From Oscillospiraceae bacterium (GTDB lineage: Bacteria > Bacillota > Clostridia > Oscillospirales > Ruminococcaceae), in NCBI GenBank assembly GCA_017432285.1, contig JAFRJM010000017.1, forward strand, positions 43,624 to 107,623: a stretch of DNA of 64,000 nucleotides, read 5' to 3'. Both the position numbers and the translations under genes were made by a program. This document shows positions 55,157-63,412 of this stretch, piece after piece. The notes beneath the pieces are model-generated. The model worked only from the letters and a program-made list of their open reading frames with translations, did not search any database and was not told where the DNA came from. The stretch's first letter is position 1; the number at the start of each line of letters is the position of its first letter.

Positions 55157-56404
55157 TCACGCATTTGGGAAAAACTTGTTTCTGACAAGAGGCCAGGCAA
55201 GCACATATTTCATCATCAGACGGGGGTCATCCGGGTCAAAAGCGTAGTCTTTGTCTCCAACGCAGTTGCCGTTAAGTGAGATCGATGCGAGGTCGGCGTT
55301 ATGTGTGAGATCCCACATCTGATAAGGATCGACATGATACTCATAAGGTTTGCTTGCTCTTGTTCCGACGAAAGTGAAGCCGGTCTCATCTAGTGTCCCA
55401 ATACCGTCACCGTACAGATGGTAGCCGTATTCATCATAATCACCGAGATCGGATTCCAGATAACGGCCATGAGAAGTAATAGGTAGGAGCTCGTTGTTGT
55501 CCAGCTTTTCCTGAAGATATTTGCTCTGCATACGGATCCACCCGGAGATGGTGTCCTCTATCAGTTCTCCGGAATCGCCTTTCTCAAACAGGCAGTAGTC
55601 ATTGATCACAACATCATAACCGCATTTGCTGCATGTAAGGTGGCGGCCGTTAGGCTCCATCGAGAATTCGCTGCCGCATTTCGGGCACAGAAAGAGGAGA
55701 CTCTCCAGACCCTCGGCAGAACGTGGATTCTTGCTGCGCAGCATCTTTTCCTTCTGCCATTCAAGTTCATCATACGAGATCCCTTCGATGATCATAGCGC
55801 CTATCTCCTCTGCTGTCATGCTGGCTATCTGCTCAGCAGAGAGAAGAAGGTAGGCTTTAGCCTCGACCCTGGAGGGATATGTCTTTCCTCTTGCCCATTT
55901 CGGCCTTCTCAGGTAGTTCCCGCGTATCTGGACGTTGACTACGGGAAGACGAAGAAGCTTGGCCAGTTTTCCGATATTGGGATCTATAGCAGCATTTGCT
56001 CCGCTGTAGCATGTCTGCCCCTCAGGGAAAATGCATATGCTGCATCCCTGTCTGGCAAGGCGGAGAGTTTTTCTCGCGGATACAGTGTCAGGCACAAACT
56101 GTTTCTTGGACACTGCGCCGATGAACCGAAGCATCTTATTATATAAGGAATTGTGGAAGAAATGGGAGCTTACAACGAACCTGAGCTGCTCCGGAAGAGC
56201 CGCTTTTGATACTATACCGAAGTCAAAAAGGGATTGGTGGTTTGCTACGACGAGAAACGGCCCTTTGACATCTTTTATTCCGGAACGATCGAGCTTCAGT
56301 CCGAAAAACAGCTTCATGTATATATACATGAGGTTTACGCCAAAACTGTAAAGCCATTTAGGGCAAAGCCGCGGTTCTTTCTTCTTTTCCTGATTGGAGT
56401 CCAT
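55157..56404 (-). CDS. PlsC-type acyltransferase fused to a zinc ribbon
   Basis: 415 residues. The N-terminal half (~1-215) is a lysophosphatidate acyltransferase: one membrane helix near LYSFGVNLMYIYMKLFF, then catalytic VVANHQSLFDFGI (HxxxxD, ~52-64) and FPEGQTCYSGANAAI (~124-138, glycerophosphate-binding motif with Gln in place of Gly/Thr). The second half starts with a zinc ribbon LCPKCGSEF ... LTCSKCGYDV (~238-266) and a ~145-residue domain I do not recognise. Adds a fatty acyl chain to lysophosphatidate or another lipid at the membrane; the ribbon suggests a nucleic-acid or protein contact. Single gene. Confidence 0.85.
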   Translation of the reverse strand: MDSNQEKKKEPRLCPKWLYSFGVNLMYIYMKLFFGLKLDRSGIKDVKGPFLVVANHQSLFDFGIVSKAALPEQLRFVVSSHFFHNSLYNKMLRFIGAVSKKQFVPDTVSARKTLRLARQGCSICIFPEGQTCYSGANAAIDPNIGKLAKLLRLPVVNVQIRGNYLRRPKWARGKTYPSRVEAKAYLLLSAEQIASMTAEEIGAMIIEGISYDELEWQKEKMLRSKNPRSAEGLESLLFLCPKCGSEFSMEPNGRHLTCSKCGYDVVINDYCLFEKGDSGELIEDTISGWIRMQSKYLQEKLDNNELLPITSHGRYLESDLGDYDEYGYHLYGDGIGTLDETGFTFVGTRASKPYEYHVDPYQMWDLTHNADLASISLNGNCVGDKDYAFDPDDPRLMMKYVLAWPLVRNKFFPNA

Positions 56405-56465
56405 ATCTTATCCCATCCGTGTATTGTTTCTTTAATAAATATAGCACAGTAGACAAAAGGGAGAC

Positions 56466-56500
56466 ACAAAAACTGCCGCAATCATAGATGACTGCGGCAG
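56466..56500 (-). terminator. Terminator of upp
   Basis: CTGCCGCA / TGCGGCAG stem with inner TCA/TGA pairing, followed on the minus strand by TTTTT. Confidence 0.85.
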
Positions 56501-56513
56501 AAACAGGTAATGA

Positions 56514-57149
56514 TTATTTGGTGCCGAAGATCCTGTCGCCTGCGTCTCCGAGACCGGGGACGATGTAAGCAGTGGAGTTGAGGCACTTGTCAAGAGCGGC
56601 ACAGTAAACAGGAACATCCGGATGCTCTTTGTGCATACGCTCAATAGCTTCGGGAGCAGCTACCATACATACCATTCGGAGGTCAGAGCAGCCGCGCTCT
56701 TTGAGGCGGTCGATAGCAGCACAGGCGCTTCCGCCTGTTGCGAACATCGGGTCGAGGACGATAACTATACTGTCGGCTACGTCTGCAGGCATCTTGCAAT
56801 AGTACTCGATCGGCGCATGTGTTTCGGGGTCGCGGTAAACACCCATATGTCCTACACGTGCGGTAGGGATGAGCTTTAGGACTCCCTCGACCATTCCCAG
56901 ACCGGCTCTGAGGATCGGGACGAGAGTGACTTCCTTGTCAGCAAGCACCTTGAATGTGTCTGTAGCGACAGGAGTCTCGATAACTTTGTCAACGAGAGGA
57001 AGATCTTTTGTGATCTCGTAGACCATCAGCGTGGCTACTTCATTGACGAGTTCGCGGAAATCCTTGGTGGATGTATTTTTGTCACGCATCAGAGACAGTT
57101 TGTGCTGGATCAGCGGGTGATCAAAAATAAAAACATTATCATAAGGCAT
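56514..57149 (-). CDS. upp: Uracil phosphoribosyltransferase
   Basis: 211-residue pyrimidine-salvage enzyme: uracil + PRPP to UMP. Motifs: [20 protein letters not shown] (~12-31), [13 protein letters not shown] (~77-89), [20 protein letters not shown] (~131-150; PRPP loop) and the C-terminal [17 protein letters not shown] 57149 follows AAGGAG. Own promoter and terminator. Confidence 0.97.
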   Translation of the reverse strand: MPYDNVFIFDHPLIQHKLSLMRDKNTSTKDFRELVNEVATLMVYEITKDLPLVDKVIETPVATDTFKVLADKEVTLVPILRAGLGMVEGVLKLIPTARVGHMGVYRDPETHAPIEYYCKMPADVADSIVIVLDPMFATGGSACAAIDRLKERGCSDLRMVCMVAAPEAIERMHKEHPDVPVYCAALDKCLNSTAYIVPGLGDAGDRIFGTK

Positions 57150-57183
57150 GGTTTATGTGCTCCTTTTAGACAAAATTTTTTCA

Positions 57184-57213
57184 ATTCTATCAAATGCAAA
57201 CAGGGATAATCAA
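57184..57213 (-). promoter_or_regulatory. Promoter of upp
   Basis: Minus strand TTGATT, 18-base spacer, TAGAAT preceded by TGA (extended -10). Confidence 0.6.
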
Positions 57214-57292
57214 GGGATATGAAGAAATTCCCTCAAAAAAATTCAGAAAACTTTTTGGATGACAAAAATAAAGTATTTCATAGGGTCTCCTG

Positions 57293-57301
57293 TGGTAAAA
57301 T
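57293..57301 (+). promoter_or_regulatory. Extended -10 promoter of the GH2 gene
   Basis: TGGTAAAAT, 32 bases before the start codon at 57334; no convincing -35. Confidence 0.45.
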
Positions 57302-57333
57302 AACTATATATACCCTTTGTGGAGGGGACTGAA

Positions 57334-59076
57334 ATGGAATCAAAATTTACGAAGGATGTGGATAGAAACTGTCCTCTTTCGGAGTACCCGAGGCCGCAGA
57401 TGCAGCGCAAGCAGTGGGTGTGTCTGAACGGACCATGGGACTATGCGATTCTTCCAGACGGAGAGAGGCCGGGGGAGTGGCAGGGAAAGATACTCGTTCC
57501 GTTTTCTCCGGAGGCACCGCTTTCAGGTGTGAACAGGATCCTGCAGCCGGAAGAGACTTTGTGGTATCACCGCGAGTTCAGCTGCACAGAAGACATCACA
57601 GGGAAAAGGATCATTCTCCATTTCGGAGCAGTAGATCAGCGTGCTGTGGTCTATGTGAACGGGAAAGAAGCTGGGAAACACAGGGGAGGATATACAGCCT
57701 TCGAACTCGATATTACGGACTGTCTGATCGAAGGTGAGAACCAGCTTCTTGTTCAGGTCTCAGACCCGTTTGATCGCGAGGGGGATGCAAGGGGCAAGCA
57801 GGCGCTTAAACCTGGCGGAATCTGGTATACGCCTCAAAGCGGGATATGGCAGACAGTGTGGATGGAGACGGTTCCGGAAGAATACATCTTCAAGTTAAGG
57901 ATAGAGCCGGATTTCGACAGCAGATCTTGCCAGATAACGGTCGTCAGCAGGTCAGATGAATCAGTTATCCTCAATCTGGACGGGGTATCGTATGTCGGAA
58001 GGACCAACAGACCCGTGGAATTGAAACCGGACGGATTCCATGCCTGGAGTCCGGAGGACCCGTATCTATATCATTTCAGCATCAGAATGGGAGAAGATGA
58101 AGTCGAGAGCTATTTTGGCCTCAGGAAGTTTTCCGTAGAGAAAGACAGCGAAGGAAATGCAAGGCTGTTCCTGAACGGAGTTCCGTATTTCCACAACGGA
58201 TTGCTGGATCAGGGGTACTGGCCGGACGGACTTTATACTGCTCCGACGGATGAGGCAATGATCTATGATATCCAGACCATGAAAGACATGGGATTCAACT
58301 GCCTCCGAAAGCATATCAAGGTAGAGCCGGACCGCTGGTATTATCACTGCGACAGACTCGGCATGCTTGTATGGCAGGACATGCCTTCCGGAGGAGGTAC
58401 ATACAGCCCCGTGGTCATGTTCCCGCCGCTGATGTTCAAAGGGCTGACATTCAAGGATAACAAGTACAAATTGTTTTCCAGGGAGAACGAAAGCGGGAGA
58501 TCACAGTATTACAGGGATCTGGAAGCCATGATAGACCAACTGTACAACGTTGTTTCCTTAGCAGTCTGGGTACCTTTCAACGAAGGCTGGGGTCAGTTCG
58601 ACTCCAGGAAGGCTTTGGAATTCGTTCAGAAGCGCGACGCATCCAGGACGATAGATCATGCCAGCGGATGGCATGACCAGCATATCGGGGAGATGCAGAG
58701 CTTGCATGTTTATTTCAAGCCAGTCAGGTTCAGGAAAGACAGATTGGGGAGAGCAGTATGTCTCACGGAGTTCGGAGGGATCACACTTGGGTTGGAAGGA
58801 CATACCTTTGATGCCAAGGAATCGGGCTATTTCAGATCCGCGAGCCTTGACACTCTAAAAGAGGATTTTAAAAAGCTGTATGAGAAACAGATATTCCCTG
58901 CCTGGGAGAAGGGACTCGCTGCAGCGATATATACGCAGGTGAGCGATGTAGAGGGGGAAGTCAACGGCATTCTTACATATGACCGCGAGGTGGAAAAAAT
59001 GCCTCGTGAGGACGTGAAAAAATTGTTCAGCAGGATAAATGAAACTAATGCTGCAGTACTTTCTGGAGCGGAATAA
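57334..59076 (+). CDS. Glycoside hydrolase family 2 enzyme
   Basis: 580 residues, no signal peptide, so cytosolic. Sugar-binding domain (~25-180: LNGPWDYAILPDGERPGEWQ, GAVDQRAVVYVNGKEAGKHR), immunoglobulin-like middle domain (~185-265) and TIM barrel with acid/base Glu in WVPFNEGWGQFD (~408-419) and nucleophile Glu in VCLTEFGGI (~475-483). The group is the GH2 'sugar-binding domain protein' set that includes beta-galactosidases and beta-glucuronidases; the barrel lacks the long C-terminal domain of LacZ. ATG 57334 follows GGAGGGG. Thirteen bases separate it from the next gene, so the two are one operon. Confidence 0.9.
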   Translation: MESKFTKDVDRNCPLSEYPRPQMQRKQWVCLNGPWDYAILPDGERPGEWQGKILVPFSPEAPLSGVNRILQPEETLWYHREFSCTEDITGKRIILHFGAVDQRAVVYVNGKEAGKHRGGYTAFELDITDCLIEGENQLLVQVSDPFDREGDARGKQALKPGGIWYTPQSGIWQTVWMETVPEEYIFKLRIEPDFDSRSCQITVVSRSDESVILNLDGVSYVGRTNRPVELKPDGFHAWSPEDPYLYHFSIRMGEDEVESYFGLRKFSVEKDSEGNARLFLNGVPYFHNGLLDQGYWPDGLYTAPTDEAMIYDIQTMKDMGFNCLRKHIKVEPDRWYYHCDRLGMLVWQDMPSGGGTYSPVVMFPPLMFKGLTFKDNKYKLFSRENESGRSQYYRDLEAMIDQLYNVVSLAVWVPFNEGWGQFDSRKALEFVQKRDASRTIDHASGWHDQHIGEMQSLHVYFKPVRFRKDRLGRAVCLTEFGGITLGLEGHTFDAKESGYFRSASLDTLKEDFKKLYEKQIFPAWEKGLAAAIYTQVSDVEGEVNGILTYDREVEKMPREDVKKLFSRINETNAAVLSGAE

Positions 59077-59089
59077 AAGAGGTACAAAG

Positions 59090-60043
59090 ATGGCAAAGAA
59101 TTATACAAAACAGCAGGTGGAGTTCATGAATGCGGCTGGGCTCCTTCTGGATCCGGATGCAGGATGCTATTTTGGTCGCAGAGGCGAGTACAGCATGCTG
59201 CTGCGTCTAATTTCCAATCAGTACGTTCTGTCGGTGAGTGTGGCAAAGGATGGGAACACTCCCAACCCGGCAGATTTTCAGGTAGCTGCTCAGGAATGCA
59301 AGGCTATCCAGTCATGCAACATCCAGGGTTACCGTGTAAACTTCTTCCTTAACGGGGGAGTTGCAAAGAAAAAAGTCCTGGAGAATATCTCTCAGGCGAC
59401 AACATATATCCCGTATTTTCTGCAGCAATCCGGATACAGCAATGTCTGCGAGTCAACTGGTGAAGCGATGCTGACAGATTGCTATATGGTCGGAGGAACG
59501 CCTCTTATGCTGTCAGAAAGAGCATATGCTGCTCTTGCTCAGCATGCCACAACGGTCGCTCATGCCGACGATGATAAAGAAGAGAACTTTGTAGCCGGAG
59601 CAGTAGGTGCGTTTTTGGGTGCGTTGGCTGGTGCGGTAGCGATCATCCTTTTCAGTCAGCTGGGACTCGTATCTGCGCTTTCAGGCGTTATCATGGGCGT
59701 ATGCACCATAAAACTGTATGAGAAATTCGCAGGAAAGATGAGCACGCGTGGAGTCGTGATATGCGCAATTATGATGATCCTCATGGTATATCTTGGAGAC
59801 CGTTTCGACTGGGCTATTGTCGTAAACAGAGAGGCTGGCATTGGTCTGTTTGAGGCCTTCCGTGACATCCCGTATTATCTGCAGTATGACTACATTGACA
59901 AGGGATCCTATTTCAGCAATATTTTCATGGAATATATCTTCTCCGCTCTCGGAGCGGTTCCGCAGATAGTGACTTCTATCAGAGGAAAGAAGATAGCAGG
60001 GACCTCAAGAAAAATGGCAGGTCTGCCTGTTGCAACTCAATAA
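59090..60043 (+). CDS. Uncharacterised protein with C-terminal membrane helices
   Basis: 317 residues. An N-terminal soluble domain (~1-165; FMNAAGLLLDPDAGCYFGRR, VSVAKDGNTPNPADFQVAAQ) is followed by three or four helices (AGAVGAFLGALAGAVAIILF, LVSALSGVIMGVCTIKLYEK, RGVVICAIMMILMVYLGDRF). The helix block looks like a Gly/Ala-rich 'GALLGA..G..A...G' membrane module I associate with several Clostridial proteins of unknown role. It sits between a GH2 enzyme and a GT-C-like protein. ATG 59090 follows AGAGG. Confidence 0.75.
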   Translation: MAKNYTKQQVEFMNAAGLLLDPDAGCYFGRRGEYSMLLRLISNQYVLSVSVAKDGNTPNPADFQVAAQECKAIQSCNIQGYRVNFFLNGGVAKKKVLENISQATTYIPYFLQQSGYSNVCESTGEAMLTDCYMVGGTPLMLSERAYAALAQHATTVAHADDDKEENFVAGAVGAFLGALAGAVAIILFSQLGLVSALSGVIMGVCTIKLYEKFAGKMSTRGVVICAIMMILMVYLGDRFDWAIVVNREAGIGLFEAFRDIPYYLQYDYIDKGSYFSNIFMEYIFSALGAVPQIVTSIRGKKIAGTSRKMAGLPVATQ

Positions 60044-60094
60044 CTATAAAAATGTCCGCAGAGCCAATGCGGGCATTCTGCTGTAAGGAATTAG

Positions 60095-61837
60095 ATGAAA
60101 AAGTGGATCGCAAAACTCAAGACATTTTTTCAGCACTTTTTAAATGACGACCTTACAAAAAAAGAGTACGTCTGGGGAGTGCTGGTCATTTTTGCGCTTA
60201 AACTGATTCTTGTCTGTATGCAGATGATCCAGATCTTCCCCGGCGAAGCTGAGGTCGACGATGAACTCATGTTTTATGCCGCCAAGAGCATTGGAAGAGG
60301 GGAGTGGCTAGGAGCATATTCTTGGGCTACTATAGCCAAGAGCATGGGATTCTCTGTGTGGCTATGGCTTCTGCATGTTTTGCACATTCCTTACTTAATT
60401 GGCAATCAGCTGCTGTACGGCGGAGCTTGTGTTCTGTCGGCCAATGCGTTATCCCCTGTAATGGAAAAGAGAAGGACCAGATTTTTACTGATCTTCATTT
60501 TGTGGTTTTCTCCTTTCGCCACTGCTCAGTTCACGTTGCGAGTATATAGGGACAGCATACTTCCGGCATTGATCTTATACGCATTTGCCGGAGTAATTGG
60601 ATTCTGTATGAGGGTAAGGTCAGATTGGAGGAGCAGCGCCAGGTATGCTATAGCCGGAGGGCTGTTTACCGGGTTTTCGCGGCTTGTGAGGGACGATGTC
60701 ATATGGATATATCCGTTCGTAATATGCGCAACTATCACCTATGTCCTGTTCGTGTTGCTTGGCAAAGATGTTGATGATCGGATAAAAAAGGTGCTGTCGA
60801 CCGTATTGTCTGTGGCAGTATTCTTTGCGATACCAGTATTGCTGTTCTGTGCCATGAATCTGAAATACTACGGAGTCTTCCTGATCAATGAGAGCAGCGA
60901 TAAAGATTTCACTGCCGCAATATCAGCCATGCAAAGAGCGGATATGGATCTCCCTCATCCGGGCATTGCTGTATGCCATGATACCAGAGACAAGCTTTAT
61001 GCGGCTGTCCCGGAGATGGCAGAACTGGGGAAGACTTTGGATAACGGAAGTTATTATCACGGATATGGGTGGCAGGATCAGGAAGAATTCAACAGCGGCG
61101 GTTTTTTCTGGGCTGTAAGGAGAGCTGCATTCGATGCAGGACTGACCACTAACGGAAAAGAAGCAAAGGAATATTACCGTTCTCTTGCTGAAGGAATAGA
61201 AAAAGCCTTTGCTGAAGGGAAACTTGAAGGGAACAAGAACGCCCGGACTGTCAGCGCATTCCTGATCCCTTACGACAGTTCATTCCTGACACCAACTATA
61301 AAAGAATTGTGGAATTCGTCTAAGTGCATCCTGTTTTTCGAACAGACATCTTCTTTGGCTCCGCTGAGTTATGCAAATATGGAGCAGACAAAAGAATGGT
61401 GGATCTACACTTTATCAATGCCAAGTTTCAGTGCAAAGGTTGGGACAGATGAAGCAGATTACTATTTCCCACAGAGAGTCGCAGAATGGATTTACTGTGC
61501 TATTCGCTGGTGCTACCGTATCGCTATCTGGCCGGCTTTGATCTTATGTGGGGTCTTGTTCTTTAAAGAAACAAAGAAGAGTCTCAAAGGGATCAGGGAA
61601 TTCTTCTCTATGGACTCTTCAATGAATGTAATACTTATATTGGGTGTGTCGTTATCTATCCTCGTCAGGGTAGTTCTTATGTCGTATATAGAAGTTACTA
61701 ACTTCAGGATAGGCACATATCTGCTCTATCTTTCAGGTGCAGCAGTCCTGGTCATTCTGATTGCAGCTGTCGGTGCAGCATATGGATTTGAGCGATATAT
61801 GGCTAAAAGAAAAGGAGAACAAAAGGGTGAATACTAG
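60095..61837 (+). CDS. GT-C-like polytopic membrane protein, copy B
   Basis: 580 residues. About eight helices (~25-265), a ~190-residue soluble domain (~270-460), then three helices. The first outer loop has an acidic EAEVDDELMFYA, a GT-C-style catalytic position. Shared landmarks with copy A (29012-30715), in order: LRVYRDSILPALILY, LVRDDVIW, LKYYGVFLINESSDKDF, AKEYYRSLAEGIEKAFAEGK, VRVVLMSYIEVTN. Function unknown; a lipid-linked sugar transferase is plausible. It is followed by a phosphatase gene overlapping its stop by 11 bases. ATG follows AAGGAATT. Confidence 0.8.
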   Translation: MKKWIAKLKTFFQHFLNDDLTKKEYVWGVLVIFALKLILVCMQMIQIFPGEAEVDDELMFYAAKSIGRGEWLGAYSWATIAKSMGFSVWLWLLHVLHIPYLIGNQLLYGGACVLSANALSPVMEKRRTRFLLIFILWFSPFATAQFTLRVYRDSILPALILYAFAGVIGFCMRVRSDWRSSARYAIAGGLFTGFSRLVRDDVIWIYPFVICATITYVLFVLLGKDVDDRIKKVLSTVLSVAVFFAIPVLLFCAMNLKYYGVFLINESSDKDFTAAISAMQRADMDLPHPGIAVCHDTRDKLYAAVPEMAELGKTLDNGSYYHGYGWQDQEEFNSGGFFWAVRRAAFDAGLTTNGKEAKEYYRSLAEGIEKAFAEGKLEGNKNARTVSAFLIPYDSSFLTPTIKELWNSSKCILFFEQTSSLAPLSYANMEQTKEWWIYTLSMPSFSAKVGTDEADYYFPQRVAEWIYCAIRWCYRIAIWPALILCGVLFFKETKKSLKGIREFFSMDSSMNVILILGVSLSILVRVVLMSYIEVTNFRIGTYLLYLSGAAVLVILIAAVGAAYGFERYMAKRKGEQKGEY

Positions 61838-62684
61838 CAAAAAGATCGATTTTGAAGAACTGAACAACACCAGGGATCTCGGAGGGATGGTCACATCTGA
61901 CGGCAAAAAGATCCGTGAAGGCGTGCTGTACCGCAGTGCAGCGCTTTTCACTGCTTCTGAAAAAGATTTGGAAAAGCTGTCCGGAATGAACCTGTGCAGG
62001 ATATATGATTTCAGAGGAGAGGATGACCGTAGTCAGCATCCGGATCCGGAAATTCCGGGCTGTTTAAATGTCTGGCTTCAGATTCTGCCTTCTACCTCGC
62101 CAGGAGTGACTCATGGAAAGGACTCAGAGGCAGAGTTAGTAAAAGCGTTTCAGGGGTTAATCGAGAAACCAGAGAAAAGCTGTTTAATGATGGCAGATGC
62201 TTACCGCAAGTTTGTGCGAGAAGAGCACTGCAGAAAGCAATACGGATCATTTCTGAAAGATATTCTTGAGCAGGCAAAAGAAGCGGAAGAAAAAGGACAA
62301 CAGCCGGCATTTCTGTGGCACTGCGCAGGTGGGAAAGACCGAGCCGGATTTGGAGCAGCGATCCTTCAGGAGATTTTTGGAGTGGATCGCAAGGACATCT
62401 TTGATGATTATATGCTGACCAACACTTTTATGCAGGGTATGGCAGAAGCCGAAGCAGAAAAACGCCGCAGCCAAGTAACAGCTATCTACGGCGATAGGAC
62501 AGAGGAGATATTCCCTTCATTCGTTAAAGCAATATCCTATTTAATAGAAGCGCGTATAGAATACCTTGAAACGACGTATAAGTGTATTGAAGAAGACTAT
62601 GAGGATTTCTCTCATTATCTGACAGTAGGCCTTGGGTTCTCTGAAAACGAGCAGGAAGAAATGCGCAGATTGTTCCTTGAATAA
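61827..62684 (+). CDS. Protein tyrosine/serine phosphatase (Tyr_phosphatase_3 type)
   Basis: 285 residues. It opens ELNNTRDLGGMVTSDGKKIR (~10-29), the N-terminal signature of this group, and has LYRSAALFTAS, IYDFRGEDDR and the P-loop WHCAGGKDRAGFG (~168-180; catalytic Cys, Lys, Asp, Arg) followed by ILQEIFGVDRKDIFDDYMLT. Such enzymes remove phosphate from proteins or from lipid/inositol phosphates. The start is GTG 61827 with AAAGGAG upstream; it overlaps the GT-C-like gene by 11 bases, so the two are coupled. Confidence 0.9.
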   Translation: MNTSKKIDFEELNNTRDLGGMVTSDGKKIREGVLYRSAALFTASEKDLEKLSGMNLCRIYDFRGEDDRSQHPDPEIPGCLNVWLQILPSTSPGVTHGKDSEAELVKAFQGLIEKPEKSCLMMADAYRKFVREEHCRKQYGSFLKDILEQAKEAEEKGQQPAFLWHCAGGKDRAGFGAAILQEIFGVDRKDIFDDYMLTNTFMQGMAEAEAEKRRSQVTAIYGDRTEEIFPSFVKAISYLIEARIEYLETTYKCIEEDYEDFSHYLTVGLGFSENEQEEMRRLFLE

Positions 62685-62758
62685 GAAGAAAAGAATAGTC
62701 TTGCGACGGATGTTGCGGTATGTTATCTTTGTCTTTGCGCAAATGTTTAATTTGATAT

Positions 62759-62798
62759 GCGCCCGTAGCTCAGTTGGACAGAGCGTCTGCCTCCGGAG
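62759..62798 (+). pseudogene. Broken tRNA-Arg(CCG): 5' half only
   Basis: Reads as acceptor GCGCCCG, TA, D-arm GCTCAGTTGGACAGAGC, G, anticodon 5' strand TCTGC and loop CTCCGGA. After the anticodon the 3' strand, T-arm and acceptor partner are missing; the following ~85 bases match no tRNA half. It closely resembles the intact tRNA-Arg 120 bases on, up to the anticodon loop. Confidence 0.7.
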
Positions 62799-62883
62799 GA
62801 AACTAGTAGGCCTTCCGAGAAAAAAGCCCGAGGTGGTATGCTCAGAATTCAAGTAGTCATGAGCGCGTAAAAAAACTGAATAT

Positions 62884-62961
62884 GTCCATGTAGCTCAGCT
62901 GGATAGAGCGTCCGCCTCCGGAGCGGAAGGCCCGCAGGTTCGAATCCTGTCATGGACGCCA
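62884..62961 (+). tRNA. tRNA-Arg (anticodon CCG)
   Basis: Complete cloverleaf: acceptor GTCCATG / CATGGAC, D-arm GCTC-AGCTGGATA-GAGC, anticodon stem TCCGC / GCGGA with loop CTCCGGA, T-arm CAGG-TTCGAAT-CCTG, discriminator G and encoded CCA. Reads CGG codons. Confidence 0.95.
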
Positions 62962-62962
62962 G

Positions 62963-63013
62963 GAGACCCTTGTAAAACAAGGCATTTTAGCCGTTTTACA
63001 GGGGTCTCTTTTT
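62963..63013 (+). terminator. Terminator after tRNA-Arg
   Basis: 16-bp stem GAGACCCTTGTAAAAC (62963-62978) / GTTTTACAGGGGTCTC (62993-63008), one G-T pair, then TTTTTTG. It starts one base after the CCA. Confidence 0.9.
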
Positions 63014-63304
63014 GTCTGTTTATATGGGCTTGTTTTTGGTGTTCCTGAACGGATTTGAACACGCAACCTTCTAACGGCCTCTTCGCGTTTTGATGGCGAC
63101 GACCTGCCATCCTTCATTAGCAGAAAGATCCCATTTCTGGGAATGCTTTGCTAATCACCTTGCAATCACCACCCTTTTTTAGGCCTTTTTTCAAGCCATT
63201 TTTGCAATCATTTTATTGAAAAAAGCCAGAAAAAGCTAAGAGTTCAAGTTGCTCAATCGCGCCAAATCCTCTATTGAAAAGACGTTACAACAACGATTAT
63301 ATGC
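63014..63304. other. Non-coding stretch with a degenerate tRNA-like 3' half (minus strand)
   Basis: No gene is supported in these ~290 bases. On the minus strand 63079-63038 reads like an anticodon-stem-to-acceptor tRNA end: AAGGTTGCGTG, TTCAAATCC, then GTTCAGGAACACCA. The T-stem does not pair properly, so it is a remnant at best. The rest (63100-63300) is AT-rich with short direct repetitions (TTGCAATCA twice) and no hairpin of note. Confidence 0.35.
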
Positions 63305-63412
63305 TTATCGTATAACCATATACAGCAGTCCTATGATCACAGCAAGAAACGCTGCAGAGATTATTATATAAATCTTACGGTTGCTGTTTTTGCCTTCTGC
63401 CAGCAGATAATA
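63305..63412 (-). pseudogene. C-terminal fragment of a small membrane protein
   Basis: On the minus strand a frame reading DYYLLAEGKNSNRK, then IYIIISAAFLAVIIGLLYMV and IR-stop (TAA at 63307-63305): a charged stretch followed by a single membrane helix, typical of a protein's tail-anchor. The frame runs without a break into the integrase-remnant region, but with unprotein-like composition, so the real fragment probably ends near 63412. Confidence 0.5.

Noticed and set aside
62759-62961. Group I intron inside a split tRNA-Arg
   Set aside because: The insert is only ~85 bases with no intron core elements, and the downstream tRNA is complete with its own 5' half.
62895-63110. Minus-strand frame across the tRNA-Arg gene
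   Set aside because: It contains the RIRTCGPSAP-type translation of an antisense tRNA, a familiar spurious annotation.
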